In this document: positions 1-5,870 of the stretch, piece by piece
Layout of the letters: every line of letters starts with the position of its first letter
How positions within the stretch are numbered: the stretch's first letter is position 1
Source: Phycisphaerales bacterium
GTDB lineage: Bacteria; Planctomycetota; Phycisphaerae; Phycisphaerales; SM1A02
Length of the DNA stretch: 5,870 nucleotides
Assembly (NCBI GenBank): GCA_007135295.1
Contig: SLJD01000146.1
Span: 1 to 5,870 of the forward strand
Reading direction: 5' to 3'
The notes under the pieces: generated by a model
Database searches by the model: none
What the model saw: the letters and a program-made list of their open reading frames with translations, nothing else
What the model was told of the DNA's origin: nothing
Program-made: the position numbers and the translations under genes

Positions 1-1530
1 CTGGAAGACGGGCAGATCGAAGAATCGTCCATCGTCGTCGTCCCTGCGAGCCTGACCACTCATTACCGGATCGTACCCGTCGCGACCGACAACGGCCGGG
101 TCGTCATCGCCACGGACGATCCCTTCAACGAACATCTGGCCGACGAGCTCCGCGTGTTGCTGGACCGCGAGATCACGCTCGTGCTCGCGACGGCCGAGGC
201 GATTCAGCGATCGATTCGACGTCACTACGGCGTGGGGGCCGATACCGTCGAGCGGATGACGCGCCACGAGCCGGGCGCCGGCAGCGAGGAGTCGCGCGAG
301 GGCTTGGACGGCGACGACGAGAACGCCGCGCGCGATGCGTCGGTTATCCGACTGCTCAACCAGATCCTGACCGACGCCATCGAGCAGCGGGCGACTGACG
401 TGCACTTCGAGCCCTATGAGGGGCAACTGCGGGTCCGGTATCGCATCGACGGGATCCTCCGCGACGCGGGTGTCCCTCCTTCGGCCCGGCACTTCCGCCA
501 CGCGCTGGTCAGTCGGGCCAAGATCATGAGCAACCTGGACATCGCCGAGCATCGACTCCCGCAGGACGGGCGGGCCCAGCTCCAGCTGGCGGGCCATGCC
601 TACGATCTGCGGATCTCGATTTTGCCGACTCCCTCGGGCGAAGCGCTCAACGTGCGCATCCTCACGCGAGGCATGGAGATCGACACGCTCGAATCGCTCG
701 GCTTCGAGGGGCGCGACCTGGAAATCCTGCTCGAGCTCATCCGCAAGCCGCACGGGATCATTCTCGTCACGGGCCCGACCGGCAGCGGCAAGACGACGAC
801 GCTTTACACCCTCTTGAAGCGCCTCAATAAGTCGGAAACCAAGATCCTCACCGTCGAAGACCCGATCGAGTATCGCATGAACGGCATCACGCAGATGCAG
901 GTCAACCCGGAGATCGGCTTCACGTTCGCGCGGGCTCTGCGCTCGATGCTTCGCCACGATCCGGACGTGATGCTCATCGGCGAGACGCGCGACTACGAGA
1001 CGGCCGAGATCACGATTCGTACCGCCCTGACGGGCCACCTCGTGTTCAGCACGCTGCATACGAACGATGCGCCGAGCGCGATGAGCCGGCTCATCGACAT
1101 GGGCGTCGAACCGTTTCTGATCGCGTCCTCCGTCGAGGCTGTCCTCGCGCAGCGTCTCGTACGGCTCGTCTGCCCGCATTGCATGCAGTGGCGATCGCCC
1201 GAGGAGGGTGCGATTCAGGAGCTCGGGCCCGAGGCGTCCGACATCACGCGCGTGGCTGTGGGCACGGGCTGTGCCGCCTGCCGGTTCACGGGGTTCTGGG
1301 GTCGGACCTGCATAACGGAGCTGATGGTCATGGACGGCCGACTCCGCGAGATGGTGACCGTAAAAAGGCATGCGGACGAGCTTCGACGCGAAGCGGTCCG
1401 CCGAGGCATGGAGCTGCTTCGGAACAGCGGCATCAAAAAAATCAGACAAGGGCTGACCACGGTCCAGGAAGTCCTCCGCGTGACGCCCTCGCCGGAGATG
1501 GTCGAAGCCGTGATCGTCGGTGAAGGGTGA
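1..1530 (+). CDS. Type II secretion / type IV pilus assembly ATPase (GspE/PilB family), 5' end missing
   Basis: Hexameric cytoplasmic ATPase that would power pseudopilus or pilus assembly at the inner membrane. The reading frame is open from base 1, and its first ~75 codons look like the N-terminal MshEN/T2SSE-N domain (for example IVPVATDNGRVVIATDDP), so the gene begins upstream and the ATG at 154 is internal. Counting from base 1, 509 codons are visible. Motifs in order: a poorly conserved acidic linker near residues 80-105; DVHFEP and the arginine-rich N2 domain; RLPQDGR; the Asp-box region around DLRISILPTPSGE; Walker A GPTGSGKT at 258-265; Walker B with MLIGETRD and catalytic Glu328; His-box STLHTND with His353; and a tetracysteine zinc site C391-x2-C394-x29-C424-x2-C427. 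That spacing is the one typical of GspE. GspE's usual GEIRD reads GETRD here, a mild variant. GspE, PilB and MshE cannot be separated without the N-terminus and neighbours. The family call is very secure; the system it serves is not. Confidence 0.95.
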   Translation: MEDGQIEESSIVVVPASLTTHYRIVPVATDNGRVVIATDDPFNEHLADELRVLLDREITLVLATAEAIQRSIRRHYGVGADTVERMTRHEPGAGSEESREGLDGDDENAARDASVIRLLNQILTDAIEQRATDVHFEPYEGQLRVRYRIDGILRDAGVPPSARHFRHALVSRAKIMSNLDIAEHRLPQDGRAQLQLAGHAYDLRISILPTPSGEALNVRILTRGMEIDTLESLGFEGRDLEILLELIRKPHGIILVTGPTGSGKTTTLYTLLKRLNKSETKILTVEDPIEYRMNGITQMQVNPEIGFTFARALRSMLRHDPDVMLIGETRDYETAEITIRTALTGHLVFSTLHTNDAPSAMSRLIDMGVEPFLIASSVEAVLAQRLVRLVCPHCMQWRSPEEGAIQELGPEASDITRVAVGTGCAACRFTGFWGRTCITELMVMDGRLREMVTVKRHADELRREAVRRGMELLRNSGIKKIRQGLTTVQEVLRVTPSPEMVEAVIVGEG

Positions 1531-1538
1531 ACAAGCAC

Positions 1539-1545
1539 AAGGGAG
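1539..1545 (+). promoter_or_regulatory. Ribosome binding site of the small exported protein
   Basis: The sequence aagggag lies 7 bases before the ATG at 1553. It sets the start of the small gene there rather than at the in-frame ATG at 1520, which lies inside the end of the ATPase gene and has no such site. This is the only purine-rich stretch in the 22-base gap, and I see no hairpin or promoter in that gap. Confidence 0.7.
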
Positions 1546-1552
1546 CTCATTG

Positions 1553-1795
1553 ATGAAGCGAGTAACCAACAGTCGCCTGCGTCACGTGCGGCGCGTCATG
1601 TGGATCGGACTCATTGCATTATGTCCGGTCGTCGCGGGATCGTCCTGCGCGTCGGGCGATCGGCTCGATGCGGCGCGGACGAATGCGGCACCGGCCGTGG
1701 CGAATGTGTTTGGAGCGCTGGGCGACGTGGTCGGCCATTGGGTCGCCGCGATGATAGCGCCGGTATCGTCGAATGAACCGCCGTCCTCCTCGTGA
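1553..1795 (+). CDS. Small exported protein of unknown function (80 aa)
   Basis: I do not recognise a family. The 80-residue product has a clear export signal: a basic n-region with six Arg/Lys/His-rich positions up to Arg13-Arg14, a hydrophobic core at about 15-28 (WIGLIALCPVVAG), and then SSCAS. This could be a signal peptidase I site after Ala33, or a degenerate lipobox with Cys32 (preceded by GSS, weaker than the usual LAGC). The mature part is about 45 residues: a probable amphipathic helix (residues 36-69, rich in Ala and Val, with DVVGHWVAAMI at its end) followed by a Ser/Pro-rich end. There are no enzyme motifs. It starts 22 bases after the ATPase gene behind a good ribosome binding site, and its last 23 bases overlap the glycosyltransferase start, which suggests translational coupling. 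Reality as a gene is supported by the binding site, the signal peptide and the tight packing. The function is unknown; a small envelope or outer-membrane-associated protein is a guess. Confidence 0.68.
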   Translation: MKRVTNSRLRHVRRVMWIGLIALCPVVAGSSCASGDRLDAARTNAAPAVANVFGALGDVVGHWVAAMIAPVSSNEPPSSS

Positions 1796-3050
1796 GCGCG
1801 GTCGCGTGCTGCTTGTGGGAACCTCGGGGCGATGCGGCGGCGCCGAGATCAGCCTTGCGCTGCTGGCCCGCGATCTGAATCGTCAAGGTCTCGAGGTCCG
1901 CGTGCTCTGCCCCGAGGCCGGGTTGCCGAGACGGGTCTCGTCGGGGCTTGCCAATTGGCACTTTGCGCTGCGTTGCTTCGAACCGGCCCGGAGGATGCGG
2001 TTGGGGCGATTCCTGGAACTGATCGAAGCCGGCGGGTCGAATCTTTTGCGGATGGATGAGACGATGCGCGTATTTCGGCCGCACATGGTTCATGCAAACG
2101 GTACGGACGCCTTGCTGACCTGCGTCCCGTCCGCCTGGATGCGCCGCACGCCGATTGTCTGGCATGTGCGCGACTTCGCGCCGTCCGGTCGACTCGCGGC
2201 ATGGTGCGGGCGTGCCGCGACATGGGTTATCGCGGTCTCCCAGGCGGTGCACACCCATCTGATCCGTAACGGCGTCGATCCGAATCGAATCACGGTCGTA
2301 CCCAACGGCGTCGATTCGGAAAGCCTGGCTGAGGGAAGATCCGCGCACCTGCACAATACGCTTTGCATGCGACTGGGTTGGCCGAGCGGATCGTTCATCT
2401 ACGTGAACGTCGGCCAATACGTCCCCTGGAAGCGGCAGGATGTCTTCCTGGATGCGGCTGCCCGCGTGGCACGCGAATGCGATCGCGCGCGTTTTCTGGT
2501 GGTCGGAGGTCTGCCGCGCGACGGGGATACGTGCTGGCGAACGCATCTCGAAAAGCGGATCGTCTCGCAAAACCTCACCGGGCGTGTGCGTCTTCTCAGC
2601 TGGCAGGACGCGATGGAGAAAGTCCTGGGCGGCGCGAATGCGCTCGTTCACACCGCCTCGCGCGAACCGTTCGGGCGCGTTCTCATCGAAGCGATGGCCT
2701 TGGGCGTGCCCGTCATCGCTGCCGCCGCGGCGGGTACGGCTGAGATCGTCGATGACGAGGCCTTGGGGCTCACGTTCCCACCGGAGCACCTGGATGCGCT
2801 CGTTGCGCACATGCGACTCGTTCGAGATCACCCCGAGCGCGGCGCCGCGATGGCACTTCGTGCAAGAACGCGCGTGCAGGAGCGGTTCACAGCGGAACGG
2901 ACCGCAGAGGCAGTACGTCGGATCTACGCCCGGCTGTCCCCATGCCTTGACGGTCACGTGCCGTCCCGTGCCGGCTGTGCGATGCGGTCTCGGTTCGAGG
3001 AAAGTCGCTTTCGGACATCGTCCGTCGTAAGGAGGGCCTGCAGCCGATGA
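1773..3050 (+). CDS. Glycosyltransferase family 4 (GT-B fold)
   Basis: Predicted retaining glycosyltransferase that moves a sugar from a nucleotide-sugar donor to a lipid-linked or glycan acceptor on the cytoplasmic side of the inner membrane. The 425-residue product shows GT4 landmarks: the N-terminal Rossmann strand RVLLVGTSG with GGAE at 22-25 (acceptor-side loop), HVRD at 131-134, AVSQAV then VPNGVD at 176-181 at the domain junction, GQYVPWKRQD at 214-223 opening the C-terminal domain, and the E-x7-E donor-binding motif at Glu298 and Glu306 within EPFGRVLIEAM, followed by GVPVIA and the AGTAEIV loop. The start has no obvious ribosome binding site and lies 23 bases inside the small upstream gene, so coupled translation is likely; a GTG at 1806 is a less likely alternative. 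The last 35 residues, after ARLSP, are basic, look unlike the family and carry the next gene's ribosome binding site. Sugar specificity cannot be read from the sequence. It lacks a signal peptide, as expected. Confidence 0.93.
   Translation: MNRRPPRERGRVLLVGTSGRCGGAEISLALLARDLNRQGLEVRVLCPEAGLPRRVSSGLANWHFALRCFEPARRMRLGRFLELIEAGGSNLLRMDETMRVFRPHMVHANGTDALLTCVPSAWMRRTPIVWHVRDFAPSGRLAAWCGRAATWVIAVSQAVHTHLIRNGVDPNRITVVPNGVDSESLAEGRSAHLHNTLCMRLGWPSGSFIYVNVGQYVPWKRQDVFLDAAARVARECDRARFLVVGGLPRDGDTCWRTHLEKRIVSQNLTGRVRLLSWQDAMEKVLGGANALVHTASREPFGRVLIEAMALGVPVIAAAAAGTAEIVDDEALGLTFPPEHLDALVAHMRLVRDHPERGAAMALRARTRVQERFTAERTAEAVRRIYARLSPCLDGHVPSRAGCAMRSRFEESRFRTSSVVRRACSR
3029..3035 (+). promoter_or_regulatory. 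Ribosome binding site of the flippase gene
   Basis: A near-perfect aaggagg lies inside the end of the glycosyltransferase gene, 11 bases before the ATG at 3047. The spacing is long, but the next in-frame ATG (3065) is farther still, so 3047 is the better start. The site lets the flippase load ribosomes of its own as well as by coupling through the ATGA overlap. Confidence 0.7.
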
Positions 3051-4732
3051 CGCGCACCGTCGCGATGAATGAGGCTGTCCAGAGCCCCCTGCACGGGAGA
3101 CGGGCTGAGGCCGACCCGACGGCTACGGCCCCCTCGGTGACGCGCGCGATTCTGACGGCTGTCTTCGGCGTGACGGGCATTCTGCTGGCATGCAAAATCG
3201 TCGGCTTCTCCGAAAAGATCATCGTCGCGCACTACCTTGGCACGAGCCGGTCGGCCGACTGCTATTACGCTGCCTTCGCGGTCGTGTGGATGCTCGTTTA
3301 CGTCGTACGCGAGCTTGTCCACCCGGTCGGACTGCCGGTCTATCTCGAACTGCGTCGGCAGGGCCCGCGTGGCGAGGCGGACCGTCTGCTCAGCTCGGCC
3401 GGCGGCGGATTGCTCTGCATCCTGGCGATCGCGGCGGTCGCACTGGCAGCATGGCCCCATGCGGCTGTGCGGTTCATCGCGCCGGGGTTCGAAAGCGACG
3501 CGCGGATCGAGACCGCCCAACTGCTCCGGTTCATGGCCGGCGGCGCGGCGCTGCTGACCGTCACCGCCCTGACGCGAACCGTCCTCGACGCACACAAACG
3601 CTTCTGCTGGTCGGCAGGCGGCGAATTGGCCTTTCGCACGGTCACGGTCGGCATCCTGGCGGCGGGATTCGTATGGAAAGGCCTGCCGTACGCCGGGCTC
3701 GCGCTGGTGCTCGGTGCAGCTGCCGGCCTGCTCGTGCATGGGTGGGCACTGCGTCAGGAAGTGCGCCTTGTCCGTCCGGGCTGGACGCCTTCGATCCGCA
3801 GTGCCGTGGGTCGGATGATGCTGCTCGGCGGGCCGTTGGTCGTCGGCGTCGTCAGCTCGCACATCAGTCAGCTCATCGACGGGATCCTCGCTTCGACACT
3901 GGCGGAAGGCCGATTGGCCGCGTTGACCTATGCCAAAAAGCTCACGGACGCGATCGTGCTGCTGGGACCGGCCGCACTGGCCACGGTGATGTTCTCGCAC
4001 TTTTCGTCGCTCGCTGTCACGGGCCGACGCGACGAAATGAAACGCTTGTTGACCCGCTGCCTGCGCATCGTCGTGCTCGCGGGCGTGCCGGTCAGCATCG
4101 CGGTCTTCATGCTGCGACAGCCGATCATCAGCATCCTCTTCGAACACGGGCGCTTCGACGCGCGCTCGACGCACCTCAGCGCGGGGGCCTTGGCCTTTTA
4201 CGGGCTGGGCATCGTCGCTTTTGCGCTGGACGGGCTGATCGTGGGCACGTTTTACGCGCTCAAGGACATGAAAACGCCGGTCCTTGTAGGCCTTGTCTGC
4301 GTGGTGGCCAACGTCGTCATCGCGTGGCTTCTCATGGGGCCGCTCGATCATCTGGGCATCGCCCTGGCGCTGACGTTGACCAAGACCGCCAAGGTCCTCG
4401 TGTTGGCCTACGTGCTGCATGGCCGATCGCTGCTGGCCGGTGACCTGATGCGGTTGAACTTCTGGGCGCCCCTGACCGGGGCGGGTGCGTCGATGGTTGT
4501 GGCGCTCCTTTGCGTACAGCATGCCTGGCCCGCGCCTTCGGCGCAGTGGGGCTTCGTGGGACAAGCTGTGTCGATGATGTTTGCAACGGCTGTCGGGTCG
4601 GCGGCGTTCGTGAGCGTGCTCGTGTGGTGTGCCGTGCCGGAAGTCCGCGTGGCGAGTCGCCTTGTTCACGCGTGTGTGACAGGGCTCCTTCAACCCAAGG
4701 TTGTGGACGAACGCATGGGGGAGGATGGATGA
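3047..4732 (+). CDS. MurJ/MviN-family lipid flippase, divergent
   Basis: Polytopic inner-membrane protein of the MOP superfamily, expected to flip a polyprenyl-linked glycan across the membrane. The 561-residue product has a hydrophilic N-terminus of about 32 residues more than E. coli MurJ, then a dozen or more hydrophobic segments. Family signatures are ACKIVGFSEKIIVAHYLG (50-65), ADCYYAAF (70-77), QLIDGILAS, LTYAKKLTD (294-301), ILFEHGRFD and FYALKDMKTPV (402-412). By my alignment to E. coli MurJ, Asp39 is kept as Asp71, but Arg18 is Lys50, Arg24 is Glu56, Arg52 is Val84 (an Arg lies four residues on, at 88), Arg270 is Lys298 and Glu273 is Asp301. The family call is strong. A housekeeping lipid II role is less likely, because of these changes and because the gene sits between a glycosyltransferase and an ABC exporter; a polysaccharide-unit flippase fits better. 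It overlaps both neighbours by four bases (ATGA), so it is probably translated in step with them. Confidence 0.9.
   Translation: MTRTVAMNEAVQSPLHGRRAEADPTATAPSVTRAILTAVFGVTGILLACKIVGFSEKIIVAHYLGTSRSADCYYAAFAVVWMLVYVVRELVHPVGLPVYLELRRQGPRGEADRLLSSAGGGLLCILAIAAVALAAWPHAAVRFIAPGFESDARIETAQLLRFMAGGAALLTVTALTRTVLDAHKRFCWSAGGELAFRTVTVGILAAGFVWKGLPYAGLALVLGAAAGLLVHGWALRQEVRLVRPGWTPSIRSAVGRMMLLGGPLVVGVVSSHISQLIDGILASTLAEGRLAALTYAKKLTDAIVLLGPAALATVMFSHFSSLAVTGRRDEMKRLLTRCLRIVVLAGVPVSIAVFMLRQPIISILFEHGRFDARSTHLSAGALAFYGLGIVAFALDGLIVGTFYALKDMKTPVLVGLVCVVANVVIAWLLMGPLDHLGIALALTLTKTAKVLVLAYVLHGRSLLAGDLMRLNFWAPLTGAGASMVVALLCVQHAWPAPSAQWGFVGQAVSMMFATAVGSAAFVSVLVWCAVPEVRVASRLVHACVTGLLQPKVVDERMGEDG
4717..4724 (+). 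promoter_or_regulatory. Ribosome binding site of the ABC ATPase gene
   Basis: The G-rich sequence gggggagg lies 4 bases before the ATG at 4729 and 10 bases before an in-frame GTG at 4735. The distance fits the GTG slightly better, but the ATGA overlap with the flippase stop favours 4729. The two choices differ by only two residues. Confidence 0.55.
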
Positions 4733-5610
4733 GCGTGTCAAGGGAGTCGGCCATCACGGCTGTGAACCTGTGCAAGGAGTACCCGGTGAGTCGGGGACTG
4801 GGCGACTGGCTGACCCGTCCCTGGCGGCATCGCGGCTGCGTTCGGGCACTCGAAGACGTTTCTTTTCGGATCGACGTCGGCCAGGTCGCGGGCGTGGTCG
4901 GCCTCAACGGCGCGGGGAAAACGACGTTGCTCAAAATCCTGTGCAATCTGCTGCTGCCCACGTCGGGCCATGTGTCGGTTTTTGGTCATGACCTCAAGGG
5001 CTCGTCTGAGGCTGTGCGGGCCTGCGTCGGTTTCGTACCGAGCGACGAGCGGAGTTTTTTCTGGCGGATCAGCGCGCGGGCGAACCTGGAATTCTTCGCG
5101 TCGCTCTACCATGTGCCGCCACGGACGGCCCGTCGGCGGATCGACGCGTTGCTCGATACGTTCGGGCTGACCGGCAAGGACGGCGGGCACTTTCGCGACT
5201 ACTCGTCCGGGATGCGCAAGCGACTGGCGATCATCCGGGCGCTCGTTCACGAACCGCGGATCCTCGTCCTCGACGAGCCGACCAACAGCCTCGACGTGCG
5301 CTGGGATCGCCATCTCCGCGATTACGTGCGCGACTGGACCCGCGGCGAACGAGGCAGAGCCGTCGTCTGGTCGACGCACCGGATGGAGGAGATCACGGAC
5401 CTGTGCGACCGGGTGCTCCACCTCGAGCACGCCCGACTCGGCGTCATCGACGACCCCCGGTTGGCTGTCGAGGTGGCGTGTGCACGGGAACAGGATGCAG
5501 GATCTCCTGCGATTGCATTCGAGACGAACGCGACGGAGCGGGTTGTGAACGCGACGGAGCGGATTGCAACGACCGGAGAAGATCGACTTAAAAGGCGTTA
5601 CGTGCCATGA
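4729..5610 (+). CDS. ABC-2 type transporter ATP-binding protein
   Basis: Cytoplasmic ATPase of an exporter, pairing with the permease that starts at 5607. The 293-residue product has all nucleotide-binding motifs: Walker A GLNGAGKT at 58-65; the Q-loop region FVPSDERSFFWR starting at 102; signature YSSGM at 158-162 (a variant of LSGGQ common in ABC-2 ATPases); Walker B ILVLDEP at 178-184 with catalytic Glu183; D-loop SLD at 187-189; and switch His217 in WSTHRMEE. The usual Q-loop glutamine position is Ser105 within SDERSF, a pattern I associate with one ABC-2 exporter branch. The fold ends near residue 245; the remaining ~45 residues are a variable tail holding a tandem 7-residue repeat, NATERVV-NATERIA (267-280). 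The tail is too short to be a Wzt-type carbohydrate-binding domain. Context (glycosyltransferase, flippase, permease) suggests export of a glycan, glycolipid or other envelope compound, but drug or lipid export is possible; the ATPase alone does not show substrate. Confidence 0.95.
   Translation: MSVSRESAITAVNLCKEYPVSRGLGDWLTRPWRHRGCVRALEDVSFRIDVGQVAGVVGLNGAGKTTLLKILCNLLLPTSGHVSVFGHDLKGSSEAVRACVGFVPSDERSFFWRISARANLEFFASLYHVPPRTARRRIDALLDTFGLTGKDGGHFRDYSSGMRKRLAIIRALVHEPRILVLDEPTNSLDVRWDRHLRDYVRDWTRGERGRAVVWSTHRMEEITDLCDRVLHLEHARLGVIDDPRLAVEVACAREQDAGSPAIAFETNATERVVNATERIATTGEDRLKRRYVP
5526..5567 (+). repeat. Two-copy 21-base tandem repeat inside the ABC ATPase gene
   Basis: Two adjacent 21-base units (5526-5546 and 5547-5567) share the first 16 bases exactly (gaacgcgacggagcgg) and differ at only two positions overall. 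Because 21 is a multiple of three, the frame is kept, giving NATERVV followed by NATERIA in the protein tail. One change is silent-like in character (Val to Ile) and the other gives Val to Ala. It looks like a recent slippage or unequal-crossover duplication in a region under weak constraint. Confidence 0.85.
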
Positions 5611-5870
5611 GTCATGTTTTGCAGCATACGTTCCGGTTCGCATGGTGGAAGATGCGCGGCTTCGTGCTGCGCGACGTCCGCGTCGAGACGAGCTACAAGT
5701 TTCAGTTCGTCTGGTCGTTCGCGACGATCTTTTTTTCGATCGCCTCGTTTTATTTCGTCGCCAAGCTCGTCGGTCGTGACGCGGCGTCCGCGACACTGGC
5801 GGACTACGGCGGGGATTACTTTGCGTTCGTGGTGATCGGCCTGTCGATCGCGCGCTACTTCGACGCAGCC
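5607..5870 (+). CDS. ABC-2 type transporter permease, 3' end outside window
   Basis: Membrane subunit of the exporter whose ATPase is encoded just upstream; its ATG overlaps that gene's stop in ATGA. Only 88 codons are visible and the frame is open to the window edge. The fragment has an N-terminal amphipathic stretch (residues 4-30, FAWWKMRGFVLRDVRVETSY), a first membrane segment at about 33-56 (FVWSFATIFFSIASFYFVAKLVG), a short extracytoplasmic loop with YGGDYF (67-72), and the start of a second segment, FVVIGLSIARYF. The layout of a basic/aromatic N-terminal helix, segment one, then GGDYF leading into an IGL segment is that of ABC-2 permeases found in polysaccharide and envelope exporters. 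The ribosome binding site is weak (aaaagg at 5590-5595, 11 bases away), so coupling to the ATPase is probable. Substrate is not shown. A run of seven T at 5730-5736 encodes Phe-Phe in the first membrane segment. Confidence 0.85.
   Translation, partial: MSHVLQHTFRFAWWKMRGFVLRDVRVETSYKFQFVWSFATIFFSIASFYFVAKLVGRDAASATLADYGGDYFAFVVIGLSIARYFDAA

Noticed and set aside
1435..1441. Run of seven A near the end of the secretion ATPase gene, a possible slippage site
   Set aside because: It encodes the Lys-Lys of the usual GIKKIRQG-like end of this family; a shifted reading adds only about 28 unremarkable residues, and there is no stimulatory structure that I can see.
1531..1552. Possible promoter or terminator in the only intergenic gap
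   Set aside because: Just 22 bases long, with a ribosome binding site and no inverted repeat or recognisable -10/-35 elements.
1565..1600. Twin-arginine (Tat) signal in the small exported protein
   Set aside because: Arg13-Arg14 precede the hydrophobic core, but the rest of the consensus (S/T before, F-L-K after) is missing, so an ordinary Sec signal is the simpler reading.
1611..2957. Minus-strand open frame of 448 codons opposite the small gene and the glycosyltransferase
   Set aside because: Arg/Pro/His-rich product without recognisable domains; it mirrors the well-supported glycosyltransferase and is best explained by base composition.
3190..4443. Same-strand open frame of 417 codons in another frame of the flippase gene
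   Set aside because: Arg/Gly/Ala-rich product typical of a shifted reading of GC-rich coding sequence; no plausible start signal or motif.
2954..4741. Minus-strand open frame of 595 codons opposite the flippase gene
   Set aside because: Its product is a His/Arg/Asp/Gln-rich string with no hydrophobic core or motif, as expected from reading a GC-rich membrane-protein gene in reverse. The + strand gene has clear family motifs across the whole span.
5730..5736. Run of seven T in the permease gene, considered as a terminator tail or frameshift site
   Set aside because: No GC-rich hairpin precedes it, and it encodes Phe-Phe inside the first membrane segment with the frame intact on both sides.
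4738..5796. Minus-strand open frame of 352 codons opposite the ABC ATPase
   Set aside because: Low-complexity Arg/Ser-rich start and no motif; the + strand has every ABC motif here.

Overview
The window is a GC-rich (by eye about 60-65%), gene-dense stretch in which every supportable gene lies on the + strand. The six genes are almost contiguous. The largest gap is 22 bases, and the last four junctions are overlaps: one of 23 bases and three of the ATGA type, where the stop of one gene overlaps the start of the next. I see no terminator or clear promoter, so this looks like part of one transcription unit that continues past both ends. The gene styles (a GspE/PilB ATPase, a very small exported protein with a poorly conserved tail, a GT4 glycosyltransferase, a MurJ-like flippase and an ABC-2 exporter) would fit a Planctomycetes/Phycisphaerae-type or other deep Gram-negative genome. 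That placement is inference only; no RNA gene or marker fixes the taxon.

Layout. Bases 1-1530 hold the 3' part of a type II secretion/type IV pilus assembly ATPase, which is already open at base 1. Bases 1553-1795 encode an 80-residue exported protein of unknown function. Bases 1773-3050 encode a GT-B fold, family 4 glycosyltransferase. Bases 3047-4732 encode a MurJ/MviN-family polytopic flippase in which several charged residues needed by the classical lipid II flippase are replaced. Bases 4729-5610 encode the ATPase of an ABC-2 type exporter. Bases 5607-5870 hold the start of its membrane permease, cut by the window edge.

How the genes may work together. From the glycosyltransferase onward the set reads as a cell-surface glycan module: a cytoplasmic enzyme adds sugars to a carrier, a MurJ-like protein could flip a lipid-linked product, and an ABC-2 transporter could export a glycan or glycolipid. 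Having a flippase and an ABC exporter translationally coupled in one operon is less usual than having one or the other. The secretion ATPase at the left may belong to a separate upstream type II secretion or pilus cluster, or may be linked to surface export. The data here cannot decide between these.

I found no RNA gene, CRISPR array, insertion sequence or attachment site. The two long minus-strand open frames opposite the glycosyltransferase and the flippase are composition shadows. The features most worth a second look are the altered charge set of the flippase, the small exported protein, and a recent-looking 21-base tandem duplication in the tail of the ABC ATPase.
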